Assembly (NCBI GenBank): GCA_030220185.1
Contig: JASPKZ010007798.1
Span: forward strand, 248,001 to 312,000
Length of the DNA: 64,000 bases
From: Diploptera punctata
Lineage: Eukaryota; Arthropoda; Insecta; Blattodea; Blaberidae
Direction of reading: 5' to 3'
Program-made: the position numbers and the translations under genes
The notes under the pieces: model-generated
The model's input: the letters and a program-made list of their open reading frames with translations, nothing else
What the model was told of the DNA's origin: nothing
Databases searched by the model: none
Part shown: in pieces, positions 23,845 through 32,460 of the stretch
How positions within the stretch are numbered: the stretch's first letter is position 1
How the letters are laid out: each line of letters starts with the position of its first letter

Positions 23845-24303
23845 TTACAATTTAATGAAGCTTATTTTGAAATTTTTGTTGATCTTATTACCAACTGTTA
23901 ATTTTATTTATTCTCTTCCCTTCATTTTTTGTTTTCCTCCCTCCATTGATTTATAATTAACAAACAGTATGCCAGGACTAATGTCCAGACCCAAGGGATG
24001 GAGATTTAAAATCTCTGGACTGCAGGAGTAGAAGGTAGAGATTCAATTGAGTATGCTGTGGAAAAGGTCTAATTATTGAACTATTATAGGAAAAATTACT
24101 GAGGTTTAATTTAAATCTTAGGTATAATTATATCCTTAATGCAGAACCATTATTTATTTATAATTGTTTCATTTTTCTGAATGTTACAGGTTCTGGCAAT
24201 TGATAAATGGAATACAGACTCAGTAGAAGAATTTTTGAAGACTCATTTAATATCTGAAAATGAAGAAAATGCTGATGATTATTTAGAAACCAATATGATA
24301 TAA
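11123..24303 (+). CDS. SELENOF: SELENOF (15-kDa selenoprotein) homologue, cysteine form, 4 sure exons plus a candidate exon 1
   Basis: Exons 16901-17019, 20006-20121, 21795-21904 and 24190-24303 join in frame to 152 residues plus stop. They match SELENOF along its length. The Cys-rich UGGT-binding part carries AEYSAEDC, LLCSSC and HCNQCC; then come YAQARLEVC, QAFVKSDRPAKF, LQIKYVRGLDP and KWNTDSVEEFL. SELENOF is an ER-lumen thioredoxin-fold protein that binds the folding sensor UGGT. The redox motif is Cys-Thr-Cys (last Cys at 20091-20093) where vertebrates have Cys-Gly-Sec. The codon is TGT, so no SECIS element is needed. A low-confidence first exon (11123-11146) would give 160 residues in all, near the usual 160-165. 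The C-terminal tail after FLKTHLI is acidic and Asn-rich. Introns contain SINEs, LINEs and a Helitron. Confidence 0.92.
11147..12080 (+). other. Unassigned; would be SELENOF intron 1 if the first exon is right
   Basis: AT-rich with no coding similarity. The stop-free stretch at 11546-11806 shows no recognisable domain. Confidence 0.4.
12090..12262 (+). repeat. Penelope-like 3' relic
   Basis: It contains the recurring motif set of the foldback repeats in this window (CTGAAGATG, then AAACTGGT, then ATGAGGTGAG). Its end is used as the target of MITE-C. Confidence 0.35.
12271..13025. mobile_element. MITE-C copy with 102-bp internal tandem duplication
   Basis: The left end GGTGTGGTATACTTAAC mirrors the right end (inverse GGATAAGGTGTACTTACC). 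Flanks are TGAGGTGA (12263-12270) and TGAGGTGT (13026-13033). A 102-bp segment from about 12527 is repeated to 12730 with few changes. An 8-9 bp duplication suggests a hAT- or Mutator-type origin. Confidence 0.75.
13244..13590 (+). mobile_element. SINE-3
   Basis: The head GCCGTAGCCGAGCGGTTAAG (A-box) and TGGTTCGAGTCTCC (B-box) resemble a Leu/Ser-type tRNA, followed by an unrelated body. Flanks share TRTAATTTGT (about 13233 and 13591). Not a functional tRNA: the fold cannot close, and a long body follows. Confidence 0.75.
13714..14130 (-). mobile_element. SINE-4 with target-site duplication
   Basis: The minus-strand head GACTAGTGGTTATGCTCC and B-box GGGTTCAAACCCGG lead to a body ending in (ACAAT)n. 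It is flanked by ATCAAACTTAGT at 13702-13713 and 14131-14142. Confidence 0.9.
14238..14642. repeat. Foldback element, second copy
   Basis: Arms at 14238-14342 and 14538-14642 are inverse copies (GCATGCCGAAACCTACCTTG against AGGTAGGTTTTGGCAT). Same family as 7367-8195, without the SINE. Confidence 0.75.
14947..15032 (-). mobile_element. SINE-6, tRNA-headed
   Basis: Minus strand: AGAGCAATGGCCTAGAAAGC, then GAGTTCAAACCCTGG, then a tail ATTTTTCTCTTCAAATAT. The same short family is at 21937, 25020 and 40006. Confidence 0.6.
15034..15793 (+). repeat. 380-bp tandem duplication
   Basis: 15034-15413 and 15414-15793 are nearly identical (offset 380). The unit spans non-LINE flank plus the 5' part of the LINE-D copy, so the duplication happened after the LINE inserted. 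Confidence 0.95.
15213..16067 (+). mobile_element. LINE-D copy partly tandemly duplicated
   Basis: The C-terminal RT region (LKFYKTLAVP, then AAEMKFLRSVKG and RYPKQITKYKP, then GRPRKRWAE) ends in a GATGATGATGG tail. The target duplication ATTAATTACAGA occurs at 15201-15212, again at 15581-15592 (inside the tandem duplicate) and at 16068-16079. Confidence 0.85.
16383..16773 (+). mobile_element. Chimeric SINE: SINE-1 head joined to SINE-2 tail
   Basis: 16383-16566 is the SINE-1 head and body; 16567-16773 is the SINE-2 3' part in the same direction. One duplication, GTCAAGAAGC (16373-16382) and GTCAAAAAGC (16774-16783), flanks the whole unit. It lies in the intron just upstream of the SELENOF exon at 16901. 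Confidence 0.75.
16901..17019 (+). CDS. SELENOF: SELENOF exon: signal-peptide end and Cys-rich domain
   Basis: The acceptor TACATTACAG follows a T-rich tract. The exon reads VINSFAEYSAEDCWSLGL, then LLCSSC, and ends GILK at AA/GTAAGA in phase 2. The intron position relative to AEYSAEDC appears similar to that of vertebrate SELENOF (from memory). A chimeric SINE ends 127 bp upstream. Confidence 0.93.
17124..17505 (-). mobile_element. SINE-4 copy in SELENOF intron
   Basis: The body and tRNA-like head match 13714-14130, more diverged. Confidence 0.8.
17541..17577. repeat. Perfect-looking hairpin derived from a tRNA-like B-box
   Basis: ACTTGAATCCTGGATCTC faces GAGATCCAGGGTTCAAGT with one central base. 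It appears to be two inverted copies of a SINE-6-type head. Confidence 0.6.
17582..17809 (-). mobile_element. SINE-5, 5'-truncated
   Basis: Matches 56640-56943 in inverse orientation, without the tRNA-like head. The 3' tail is (AAAGT)n on the given strand. Confidence 0.8.
17820..19990 (+). other. SELENOF intron sequence, mostly unassigned
   Basis: Contains a short tandem repeat (18652-18796) and (TA)n at 19286-19322. No exon could be fitted between the donor at 17020 and the acceptor at 20005. Confidence 0.5.
18652..18796 (+). repeat. Imperfect tandem repeat, about three 50-bp units
   Basis: Units begin TGTGCTCTGTTAGACATAGG, TGTGTCCTGTTAGAAGTAAA and TGTGCCCTGTTAGATGTCGG, each followed by a CTAACAAC-like segment. 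Confidence 0.65.
20006..20121 (+). CDS. SELENOF: SELENOF exon with CTC redox motif
   Basis: Acceptor TATTCTAG, donor AAG/GTAAGA. It encodes EHCNQCC, YAIKKYAQARLEVC and then T-C-K, FGAYPQIQ. The motif is TGT ACT TGT, so the catalytic Sec is replaced by Cys and the middle residue is Thr rather than Gly. Confidence 0.95.
20605..20774 (+). mobile_element. LINE-D 3' end with target-site duplication
   Basis: TGTAAATTAAAC flanks it at 20593-20604 and 20775-20786. The body reads RMPEERFPKLL and GRRNVRCPHRR and ends (GATGAT)n. A 170-bp dead-on-arrival insertion. Confidence 0.9.
21133..21360 (+). mobile_element. LINE-A fragment in SELENOF intron
   Basis: Matches the VTRRNTLYNGNGQL to GNACYYALQ section of LINE-A, with frameshifts and substitutions. 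Confidence 0.8.
21795..21904 (+). CDS. SELENOF: SELENOF exon: thioredoxin-fold core
   Basis: Acceptor TTGTTCCAG, donor GAT/GTAAGT, phase 1 in and phase 0 out. It encodes AFVKSDRPAKFPNLQIKYV, then RGLDPIIKLMDKDGNVQD, a close match to the family. Confidence 0.95.
21937..22017. repeat. Small foldback made of SINE-6 ends
   Basis: ATTTGAAGAGAAAAATTTTT and its inverse enclose CCCAGACTGAGACTCGAACC-type tRNA-like sequence. It begins 33 bp after the SELENOF exon donor at 21905. Confidence 0.7.
22228..22866 (+). mobile_element. LINE-D fragment, decayed
   Basis: RT C-terminal stretches include NYNMEISTEKSKVIVF, RIYKTLARPILCYGSEAWTI and AAKMKFMRHTAGYSR, with frameshifts between them. The end is not clean. 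Confidence 0.85.
23062..23794 (+). mobile_element. Helitron-like non-autonomous element
   Basis: It starts TC and ends CTAG, inserted between A and T inside a (TA)n run, as Helitrons do. The start TCTTATATATAAAAATGAAT and the GCCGGGAATTAGCTAG end resemble common insect elements. It contains about three diverged 115-145-bp tandem units (AAGAAGATCGGGATRAGTAG and following). No Rep/helicase is present. Confidence 0.65.
24190..24303 (+). CDS. SELENOF: SELENOF last coding exon
   Basis: Acceptor GTTACAG. The exon reads VLAIDKWNTDSVEEFLKTHL, then an acidic tail, and stops at TAA (24301-24303). KWNTDSVEEFL is the family C-terminal signature. Confidence 0.95.
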   Translation, partial: VLAIDKWNTDSVEEFLKTHLISENEENADDYLETNMI

Positions 24304-24512
24304 TTTTGTGCTAATGTTTAAAAGTGAATTTTATTGTAAGAAAAGTATGGTTACGAGTTCAAATGAAGTACAACATTTTTCATTTGTGGTTACTCATTCT
24401 TAAACTCTGATCATATGTCTGTGTTTTTTATATTGTGAGTAATGTTAAGTGTTTATTTCTGTGATATCCTGTTCCTGATACACTTGATATTCCATCATTT
24501 TCAATCTTAAAT

Positions 24513-24518
24513 ATTAAA
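24513..24518 (+). promoter_or_regulatory. Possible SELENOF poly(A) signal (ATTAAA)
   Basis: ATTAAA lies 210 bases after the stop codon, just before a foldback repeat. Part of this 3' UTR is duplicated at 27505-27640. Confidence 0.45.
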
Positions 24519-24569
24519 TTTATCACTTTTCACCGAATGACAAATTTTATTTGAAGAGAAAAATATACG

Positions 24570-24972
24570 GTGAAATTAAATGTTTCTCTCTCCTCATTTA
24601 TATCTTCTAAGTAGATTGCGATTTCGAGACTACAACTGTCTCATCCTCAGCACTTTCTTGGCGAATGATGTTATGTCGATCGGAAGAAACTCTTCTTCTT
24701 CCCTCTGTTGGTGGACCGATGAACCTCTGGATCAGGTCAAAATTTACGGGAATTTCGAAGTTCATACGTTTTCCTTTGTTTTTCTGAATGTGGATCTTTT
24801 CCCAACTATGTTGGTTCATCGGTCCACCAACAGAGAAGAAGAAGAAGAGTTTCTTCTGATCACCATAGCATCAGTCGCCAAGAAAGTCCTGAGGATGAGA
24901 CAGTTGTAGTCTCGAAATTGCAATCTACTTAGAAGATATAAATGGGGAGAGGTAAGAAACATTTAATTTCAC
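24570..24972. repeat. Large foldback built from Penelope-like 3' ends
   Basis: Arms 24570-24725 and 24811-24972 are inverse copies (for example GGTGGACCGATGAACC against GGTTCATCGGTCCACC). The minus-strand reading WEKIHIQKNKGKRMNFEIPV is like the end of Penelope-type proteins seen at 40560 and 49250 here. It lies directly after the SELENOF 3' UTR. Confidence 0.75.
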
Positions 24973-25014
24973 CATAAATTAAACCTCATAGTGATTAATT
25001 CCTATAAAAGTTAA

Positions 25015-25110
25015 AAAAAGAAAAATATACACCTGAATTGGGATTTGAAACCATGTCTCTGATTCTGTACATCAGCGCTCTATCCACTAAGCTACCAGGC
25101 ATTCCAGTTC
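25015..25110 (-). mobile_element. SINE-6 with recognisable tRNA-like head
   Basis: Minus strand: GGTAGCTTAGTGGATAGAGC (A-box) and GGTTTCAAATCCCAATTC (B-box) with the TATATTTTTCTTT tail. Too degraded to be a working tRNA. Confidence 0.6.
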
Positions 25111-25329
25111 AAACACATTATTTCTCTCCTTTATTATATGAATCCGTGTGCCGAGGCATTCAGGCTTATATTTTTTGTCTTCAAATAATATTCTATAATT
25201 TATTAAGTCAATATAATATAATGGAATGTAATTAAGAAATAAATAAAGTTCAATCCACTTACTCAAATTGATTTAATATTTCTGACAAATGAACAACATA
25301 AATATTTCAAATCTAACAAAGGCATGAAT

Positions 25330-25780
25330 CCAATCTAATAAAAAACTTTATTCATCATCATCATCCCAATTTCAAAAGTGAAAGTTTTGGCCTTCTCAAC
25401 AATCCTCCTCCATGCCAATCTGTCTCTTGCCATATTCAAGTTAGTCACTTTCATTTTCTTTAGATCGTTCATTGTGTCATCCTCCCATCTTATATTCGGT
25501 TTTCCAACTGCTCTGGCTCCTATAGGTTTCCATTTATAGTGTTTCTTAACCAATATCTAATCATCCATTCGTATTAATGTCCCAGCCTACCAATTCTGAG
25601 TGATCTTATATGGTTTACTATATTCTAATTTTTTATTAATTTGTTTAGTTCATTATTTGTTTTGATTCTCCAGCAGTTATTTTCTCTATTTGGTCCAAAT
25701 ATTCATCTTAGAATTTTTCTTTAAAAATTAATAATTTCTGCTTTATTGTTTCTTTTAGGACCCAAGTACTTTATTATTAG
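25330..25780 (-). mobile_element. LINE-H fragment
   Basis: Minus-strand pieces KILR-IFGPNREN, then AVGKPNIRWEDD and RDRLAWRRIVEKAKTF, end in ATGATGATG. These are the C terminus of an insect non-LTR element. Stops separate the pieces. Confidence 0.75.
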
Positions 25781-26167
25781 CATAAAATTTCAGATTACCT
25801 ACTGTAATAATAATGGTTTATTTTACTTTACTGTAGATTAGTCATTGAGGAGCATTCAAATGCCTTACACATTGTTATGTATTAATATGAATACCAAAAA
25901 TCATCTCTGGATGATTCTTAATATCCACCTCATTTCCAATAATTTGTTTTAAAATTTAATATTATTTGCATTTTGTTGCATAATATATTTACATAGTGCA
26001 CTTTTGCATGCATAGAATCTTCTGGACACTTTTGTGCAATTCACCTACTAGTGATTCAGAGTTCTTTGTTTTTTAATAATGCAAGTCATGACCTAATTTC
26101 ATTTGGGCCAGGTTGGTATTATATTTATATTATATTACAGTGGGAGGAAATACTATGAGGTATTTAC

Positions 26168-26380
26168 ATTATTGAATGAGTTGGAGAAAATGCTTTAACA
26201 TCTCACCTCACAAAGTTGCGTGTCTTCACAATACCAGTTTCAAAGTATAGTATCACTTCCATCTGAGAATTTGACTGAAGATGGAATTAATACTATACTT
26301 TTGAAACTGGTATCGTGAAGACACACAACTTTGTGAGGTGAGATGTTAAAGCATTTTCTCCAACTCATTCATTAATGGTA
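26168..26380. repeat. Foldback repeat, Penelope-like 3' type
   Basis: Arms 26168-26252 and 26291-26380 mirror each other (CTCACCTCACAAAGTTG against CAACTTTGTGAGGTGAG). The centre holds CTGAAGATGGAA, the same motif set as the other foldbacks. Confidence 0.8.
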
Positions 26381-26502
26381 TTATATTGTTAATCCTTTTC
26401 ACTGGGAGGTGTTAATTTAATGTGAATTTTTCTTATTGGTTACCACGCTTTATTATAGGCGGTTCTGTTAAACTCAAGACTGCCAACATGAATTATGCTA
26501 AT

Positions 26503-26520
26503 TTCGAGAACCTTCCAGAA
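26503..26520. promoter_or_regulatory. Perfect four-unit heat-shock element
   Basis: TTCGAGAACCTTCCAGAA gives TTC, GAA, TTC, GAA at exact 5-base spacing: four alternating nGAAn units. A TTTATA-like box lies about 65 bp downstream (near 26582). The following 5'-UTR-like stretch contains GTGAAGTGAACATG and GTTCAAGTGAA. No heat-shock protein reading frame follows. Confidence 0.6.
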
Positions 26521-26943
26521 GTTTTGTTTGAAAATCTTTAAATCTGGCTGCATTTCTTGTAGGCTTCAGATTCAGGTTAAAGTTTATAGTGTACATACAC
26601 TCTGCCATCTCCGCGATGTATTAATCTGATTAAAACTTCATTAACTGTTAAAGAAAATGTGAAGTGAACATGTGTTCAAGTGAATATAATTCATTAAAAT
26701 GAAATTCATTTCATTAATATGAAATAATCGAAGTAATTATTTCTACGACTGAAATTTTTAAATAACACTGAGCAACAAAAAAGAAACTTTTTTTTGTCTC
26801 AGAAAGAAAAATATGTCTGATAGTATTTTTTTGTCCTGAGTTCAAATATGATATCGGTGTCCGAGAGACAGGTTTTTATAATTTCCAACACTTTAATATT
26901 TTCTACATTTGTAACTACACAATATTCGAACATTCGGACTCAC

Positions 26944-27090
26944 CTAGAAAGTAAGAAATGACGATTTTCTGCTATATTTTGCCTGTGGAGCATCCCTCTT
27001 GATGGTCCAACAATAATCGGCCAGCATATTAGGATTCCATTTGCCTTGATACTTCTTTTCCATAGCTGAAATCTGATGAAAGCATTCCCC
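26944..27090 (-). pseudogene. Fragment of an uncharacterised arthropod repeat protein
   Basis: Minus strand: 48 codons containing GECFHQISAMEKKYQGKW and MLADYCWTIKRDAP, ending at a stop. From memory, a similar module (FHQD, MExRYQGxW, MLADYCWxLxRD) recurs in many uncharacterised arthropod proteins thought to come from mobile elements. A stop also lies just upstream, so only a remnant remains. Confidence 0.45.
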
Positions 27091-27504
27091 ATTTTATTTT
27101 ACAATGGACAAAAAAGGTTTATTAAAAAATAATTATTTAAATTCATTAATTGAAATAAAAAAAACTGTGGGTGATGGAGAAATTCTGAATACATATTTGA
27201 AAACACGATAAAAAACTGCATTAAGTACAACTATTGGTACTCATGAGACAAAATCATGTTGACCAGTGTAATTAATACAATATGTAGGATCTACAGTCTT
27301 TGCTCATTGTGGTCTTAAAAGGGTTCATGGACTTGAACTTGGCCACACCGATTTCCAATAAACATCTATGCAATTTCTAGTATTAATATTTATAAAATGA
27401 CAGGATTGTCAAAAGAAAGGAATTATTGGACAATCCATCATGTCACTACACCTTCACATTGCATTTCTCTTTTGGAATAAATAAAAATGAAGTGGTTGAT
27501 CTAA

Positions 27505-27640
27505 ATCCCTGATAATTATGTGATAATGTTTCCAAATTAATTTTACTATAAGAAAAGTATGGTCACAGGTTCAAATGAAGTAGGCCTACAACATTTTATC
27601 ATTTGTGGTTACTCATTCTTAAGATGTTGGTGGTTTTTGT
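27505..27640 (+). repeat. Second copy of the SELENOF 3' UTR segment
   Basis: About 130 bp match 24305-24440, including AAGAAAAGTATGG, TTCAAATGAAGTA and CATTTGTGGTTACTCATTCT. No copy of the last coding exon precedes it. Confidence 0.7.
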
Positions 27641-27689
27641 ATCAGGAGTATTACCTATACCTGAATTTAAAAGTTCAAACTTTAATAAT

Positions 27690-27802
27690 GCCACAGCAAT
27701 AATTCCCTTTAAGGAAAAATTCCTATGATCTGATGGGAATTGAACCCGAGACCTCATGAACGGTAGTCAGAAATGCTGACCACTAGCCCATGAGGCAGGT
27801 CC
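27690..27802 (-). mobile_element. SINE-2 head fragment
   Basis: Minus strand: GGGCTAGTGGTCAGCATT and CGGGTTCAATTCCC, followed by TTTTCCTTAAAGGGAATTAT. Confidence 0.75.
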
Positions 27803-27935
27803 TGGAAAATTTATAAAATTTACAATAATTACATTATTTAAAAAATGCTGTAGTGCACATTGAATCCTTCTAGCATTATACTTTTGAAATTACTATGTTT
27901 TAAAATGTCAAATAATGATGGTATGATTATGGTGT

Positions 27936-28741
27936 AGTACTATTGGCTGATATCGAGGAGATAGTAAAGGACAACACGCACAAACTATTGGGTAACACTA
28001 AGAAATTAGGACTGGAAGTAAATATCAATATGTAAATATATGGTCACAAGTAGAAATACATTATATAATGGAAATGGACAGCTAATGACAAATGAGGGAA
28101 ATTTTGAGAAATTGGCTGAATTCAAATACCTAGGAAGAATAATCACAAATAGGAATGAGGTGCATAAAGAAATTAAACATAGTCTCAATTCTAGAAATGT
28201 GTGCTATTATGCATTGCAGAGACTTTTGATGTCCCAACTCCTTTCAAAAAATGTTGAACTGAAAATATATAAAACTATTATTCTACCAGTTATATTATAT
28301 GGGTACAAATCATGGACTCTTACTTTAAGGGAGGAAATGGGATTACAAGTTTTTGGGAATAAAGTTCTTAGGAAAATTTTTGAACCAAAGAGAATGAACA
28401 GACAGGTGAATGGAGAAGACTACATAACAATTAACTACATGGTCTTTATAGGAAGCCAGATATAATGAGAACAGTTAAGTCTCATAGACTGCGATGGGCA
28501 GGACATGTTGCATGAATGGGGAATGAAAGACGTGCATGGAAGCTTCTTGTAGGAAAGCCAGAGGGAAAACGCCCAGTTGATAGACAAAGAATGAGGTGGC
28601 AGAATAATATTAACTATGATTTGAGGGAAGTAGAAGGGAATGATTGGAAAGCATTAGCTCAGGATAGGGATGTATGGAGAGCTTATGTCCATGTGGCCAT
28701 GAACCTACGGGTTCGATAGTGCCAGTGAGTGAGTAAGTAAG
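27936..28741 (+). mobile_element. LINE-A, 5'-truncated, with target-site duplication
   Basis: Covers the RT C-terminal half to the end, with stops. TGATTATGGTGT flanks it at 27924-27935 and 28742-28753. It ends in (GTAA)n. Confidence 0.9.
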
Positions 28742-28841
28742 TGATTATGGTGTGGCAGTGGTTATGGCAATAGTGGTACTGTAAGTGTGGTGGTGATGAT
28801 CATTATGGTTTTTTCAGTATTACCATGCTTTTCCATTTTTT

Positions 28842-29120
28842 AGGTAACATTATTTATCACTTACCTCATATTATTTCAGAACTTTAGACTTCAGTTCCAT
28901 CTTCAGTAATTTTGTGACATTTGTTCTGTTGTCTTGAAGAGCTGCCTTTCGCTCGCTCTGTTTGTAGACTGAAAAACCTCAAAATCAGGGCAGAGGGAAT
29001 GAAAGGCGGCTCTTCAAGACGACTAAACAACGGTCACCAAATTATTGAAGTGGAACTGAAGTGTAAAGTTCCGAAACTAGTTTAAAAAAGACGAAGAATA
29101 TGAGGTGAGTAATAAAAAAA
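28842..29120. repeat. Foldback repeat, Penelope-like 3' type
   Basis: The arms are inverse (GTCTTGAAGAGCTGCCTTTC against GAAAGGCGGCTCTTCAAGAC) and both outer ends carry the ATGAGGTGAG motif. Confidence 0.75.
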
Positions 29121-29237
29121 TTTACCTAAATAAGTATGCCTCATAGTATGGATTCCTGAAAAGAAAGTTACTTTTCCATTGTTTATTTATTTAGCATTAG
29201 AAATTGTATTGTAATATTAGTCCATAATTTAAATCCA

Positions 29238-30410
29238 ACTCCTTTAAAAAAAATGTTAAACTGAAAATATGTAAAACTATTATTCTACCAGTTATATTAT
29301 ATGGATGTGAAACATGGACTATTACTTTTAGGAGGAAAGGAGGTTACGAGTATTTAAGAATAAAGTTCTTAGGAAAATTTTTGGGGTGTGGTGTACAAAC
29401 CGTCGCACAAAATTTTCAATCTTATTTCTTATGCCACTGATGCACTAAACATTTTTAAACACGTTTAAAACATTTTGCAATACTTTTAACTACGTTTTAA
29501 ACATCTTCCAATGTTGCAACAATCTTTTTTTTATATTTATATATTTATGTAAAACATGATCATGCTACATTGCTTACTTGCTACTTTCTGCTATTTTCTC
29601 CCCTCTTCCTATGTTGTTCCAACGTTGCCACCATCAACAACCCAAAATACTCCAGATGTTGCCAACATCATATCCACATTCCCTGGATTTCACCTACGTT
29701 AGAGTAATTGATTTGTGTTACAGTAATTGATTTAGGTTTGGTTAGCTCTTAGGTTCCTTGCTTTTTAAATGTGATTTGATACGTAAAATAAATTACCTCT
29801 TCATATCTGTTATTCTATGAAAAATTCAAAATTTCGGACGGTTACCACGTAAAATCATATTTCCACTAGTTCATTTCGTGTTATTTATATGTATTTAGAC
29901 AAGTTCTGGGAATTTTATGTCAATGTTGGTCATAATGATTTCACATACATATACCGCCAACTGCTGGAGGTTGCATTTATCTTTCTGGGATTACATGAAG
30001 CACTAGCGCATGCGCACTGGGATTCTATAGAACTTAGAAGAATTTATGTGCGATAAGTACCTTATCCAATTTTTGGACCAAAGAGAGATAGGTGAATGGA
30101 GAAGACTACAGTGAACTTCATGGTTTTATTATAATAAGAACAATTAAGTCTTGTAGACTGCGATGGGCACGACATGTGGCACAAATGGAGAATGAAAGAC
30201 ATGCGTGGATGCTCCTCATAGGAAAACCAGAAGGAAATTCCCAGTTGGTAGACCAAGACTGAGGTGGGAGAACAACATTAACTATGATTTGAGGGAGGTG
30301 GATTATACAGGGAATGATTGAAAAACATTGGCTCGTGATAGGGATGTATGGAGAGCTTATGTCTGCATGGCCATGAATCAACGGGTTCAATAGTGCCAGT
30401 AAGTTAGTTA
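29238..30410 (+). mobile_element. LINE-A copy interrupted by MITE-C
   Basis: LINE-A pieces at 29238-29384 and 30068-30410 lie within one duplication, ATTTAAATCCA (29227-29237 and 30411-30421). The order is clear: the LINE came first, then MITE-C. Confidence 0.9.
29385..30067. mobile_element. MITE-C copy inside LINE-A
   Basis: Begins GGTGTGGTGTAC and ends TACCTTATCC. The LINE bases AATTTTTGG are duplicated at 29376-29384 and 30068-30076. It has a single copy of the segment that is tandemly doubled at 12527-12730. Confidence 0.85.
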
Positions 30411-30922
30411 ATTTAAATCCATTTCAGAGTCTTCTTCAAGCACAGTTATTGTACATAGAACATTCAAGAAAGTTTCATAAAATCTTATAACCAAAGAGAC
30501 CCAGAACTGGTGGCAGCAGTCCTATATGTTCTATGGTACACTGAATCTCCAAGAAAAATTCATTTAATTAAATATGTTGAATTATTAATGACAAATAGTG
30601 TATTTGTACTTTATTTGGCAAGTTCCTTAAATTCAATTGGCTATTTATTTTTGCCACAGAAATCTCAAACAGGCATGCTTTATAAGTGCAGATGTCCATT
30701 TCTCTGTTATGACCCCCTGAAATCAGTTTGAAGGCTTCAAAGAGCTGTGAAAGGCGAGGGGAAAACATCTTATTTTCATGTCTCTTGTAGCTGCTGCATC
30801 AACCAGTTATACATGAACTCCAGCAGAAACTAACAATTCAATCTGATAATCCTGTTCATAGTGGTTTTATTGCTAGAGAAAATATTTTTAATCAAATTAC
30901 AGTGGGAAGTAACACTATGAGG

Positions 30923-31117
30923 TAATTTTCAATTTATAAATGTGTTTGATAAAATGTTTTTGCATCTCACCTCATAAAGTTCTGTGTTTTCACGAAATTT
31001 CAACAGTAGGAGTTTGACTGAAGATGAAGGCAAATGGCCTTTGAAACTGGTATTGTGAAAACATGGAACTTTATGAGGTGAGATGCAAAAACATTTTATC
31101 CAACTCATTTATAAACT
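30923..31117. repeat. Foldback repeat, Penelope-like 3' type
   Basis: Arms 30923-31005 and 31040-31117 mirror (CTCACCTCATAAAGTTC against AACTTTATGAGGTGAG), with CTGAAGATGAAGG in the centre. Related to 26168-26380. Confidence 0.75.
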
Positions 31118-31276
31118 AAAGAAATGTATTTGTTATTCCAAGGTATTTATTTCCCAAGATTTTTAAAGAGTTTATGCTTCCTATTTTTTGTTATTTATTT
31201 TAATGTTACTCTGAAATATTGGATATGAAGAAACGGATTCCGGAAGTGAAATTCCAACCTAGAATTTGCCTTGACT

Positions 31277-31735
31277 ATTTAACTCGTGCCCCAAATGGGA
31301 GTCAATGACCAATCGCGTTTCAATGAATTTTGATTTACAACCAATCACAGTCGTGTTTCACCTAGAATTTATCAAATAAGTTTATCATATTAAAGAAAGC
31401 TCCTCCTTTTTAACATTCTGAATAGGCCAGAGCATTATTTTGCAGTGACTGACCTTCCAAGAAATACGACTACCAGATTGTATATATAGTGCACAAATGT
31501 AAACAGATACTGCTTGCAGGATATAATAGAAAAAATTCATAGTAATTGATTATACCACAATAAAAAGAAACCACTGTTTGCACTTTCTTAAATGTATTAT
31601 TTCCCAGGAATATGATCTGGTTGCAGTGATCAACAAATGAAGCATAACAAATGTTTCTCATTTGTTTTCAAACATCGCCGTTTACATTAAATATATAAAT
31701 ATTTTAAAATAACTATAGTCTATTAAAATAATTAT
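31277..31735 (+). repeat. Hp repeat, right end missing
   Basis: TGA then CTATTTAACTCGTGCCCC and the shared body up to TTTAAAATAACTATAG. It lacks the terminal hairpin. Confidence 0.7.
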
Positions 31736-31794
31736 AACTATATCATAGTAATGTAATCAGTAAAAGAGAGTAGAGTGTTAGGTCTTCTTCTTCT

Positions 31795-32230
31795 TCATGG
31801 TTTAGGCTTATTTACTAGCCTGTTTCGGCTCCAAATTGCTGCTCTTTCCATCTTTTCTTTGGTCTTCCCAAACTTCTTCTTCCTCGTGGTGAATAGCTGT
31901 ATGCTGCTTTTGGTATTCTATTCTCAGTCATCCTTGCCAAGTGTTCTTTCCAGTTTGTTCTGTATTTTTCTATTGTTGTGTTTAATTCCTCTACTTTTAG
32001 TTGTTGTCTTATTTCTGTGTTGTGTTTTTTGTCTGTTCTTTGATATCCTGCTATTGGTCTGAGGAATCTCATTTCAGTAGCTTGTATTCTGGCTGATTGT
32101 TGTGTTGTCACTTCCCATGTTTCGGATGCATAAGTAATAATAGGCACTGTCATTGTCTTGTATAATTTCATTATAGAGTCTTTCCTGGCTTTATTTTTCA
32201 AAGTTCTTTTCGGTGTTCCTGTTATATAAA
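31795..32230 (-). mobile_element. LINE-D fragment with a 128-codon open stretch
   Basis: Minus strand: MKLYKTMTVPIITYASETWE, then EMRFLRPIAGYQRTD and RGRRSLGRPKKRWKEQQ. C-terminal region of the RT protein, 5'-truncated. Confidence 0.85.
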
Positions 32231-32460
32231 CTTATTTAGTTTGTTATTTATATCTGTTTCCGTTGTGTATGATATTTTGCAACCTAGAAGTTATATCTTA
32301 CCACTTGTGTTAGGTGAATTTCAAATGCTGGAAATTCAGGATTCATAAGAAAGCTTACAACTTTCCAATCTTGTAAAACTCAAGTGGCTATTTATTGGCA
32401 GTTAGTGGGCTGACATTGAAACCATTGCCATACTTCTTAGAAACAATCAGTACCACATAC

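Noticed and set aside
24304..24540. SECIS element after SELENOF
   Set aside because: The redox residue is encoded by TGT, and no clear AUGA/AA/GA quartet stem was seen.
31775..32062. Leu/Phe-rich membrane-like frame
   Set aside because: Antisense of a LINE-D fragment.
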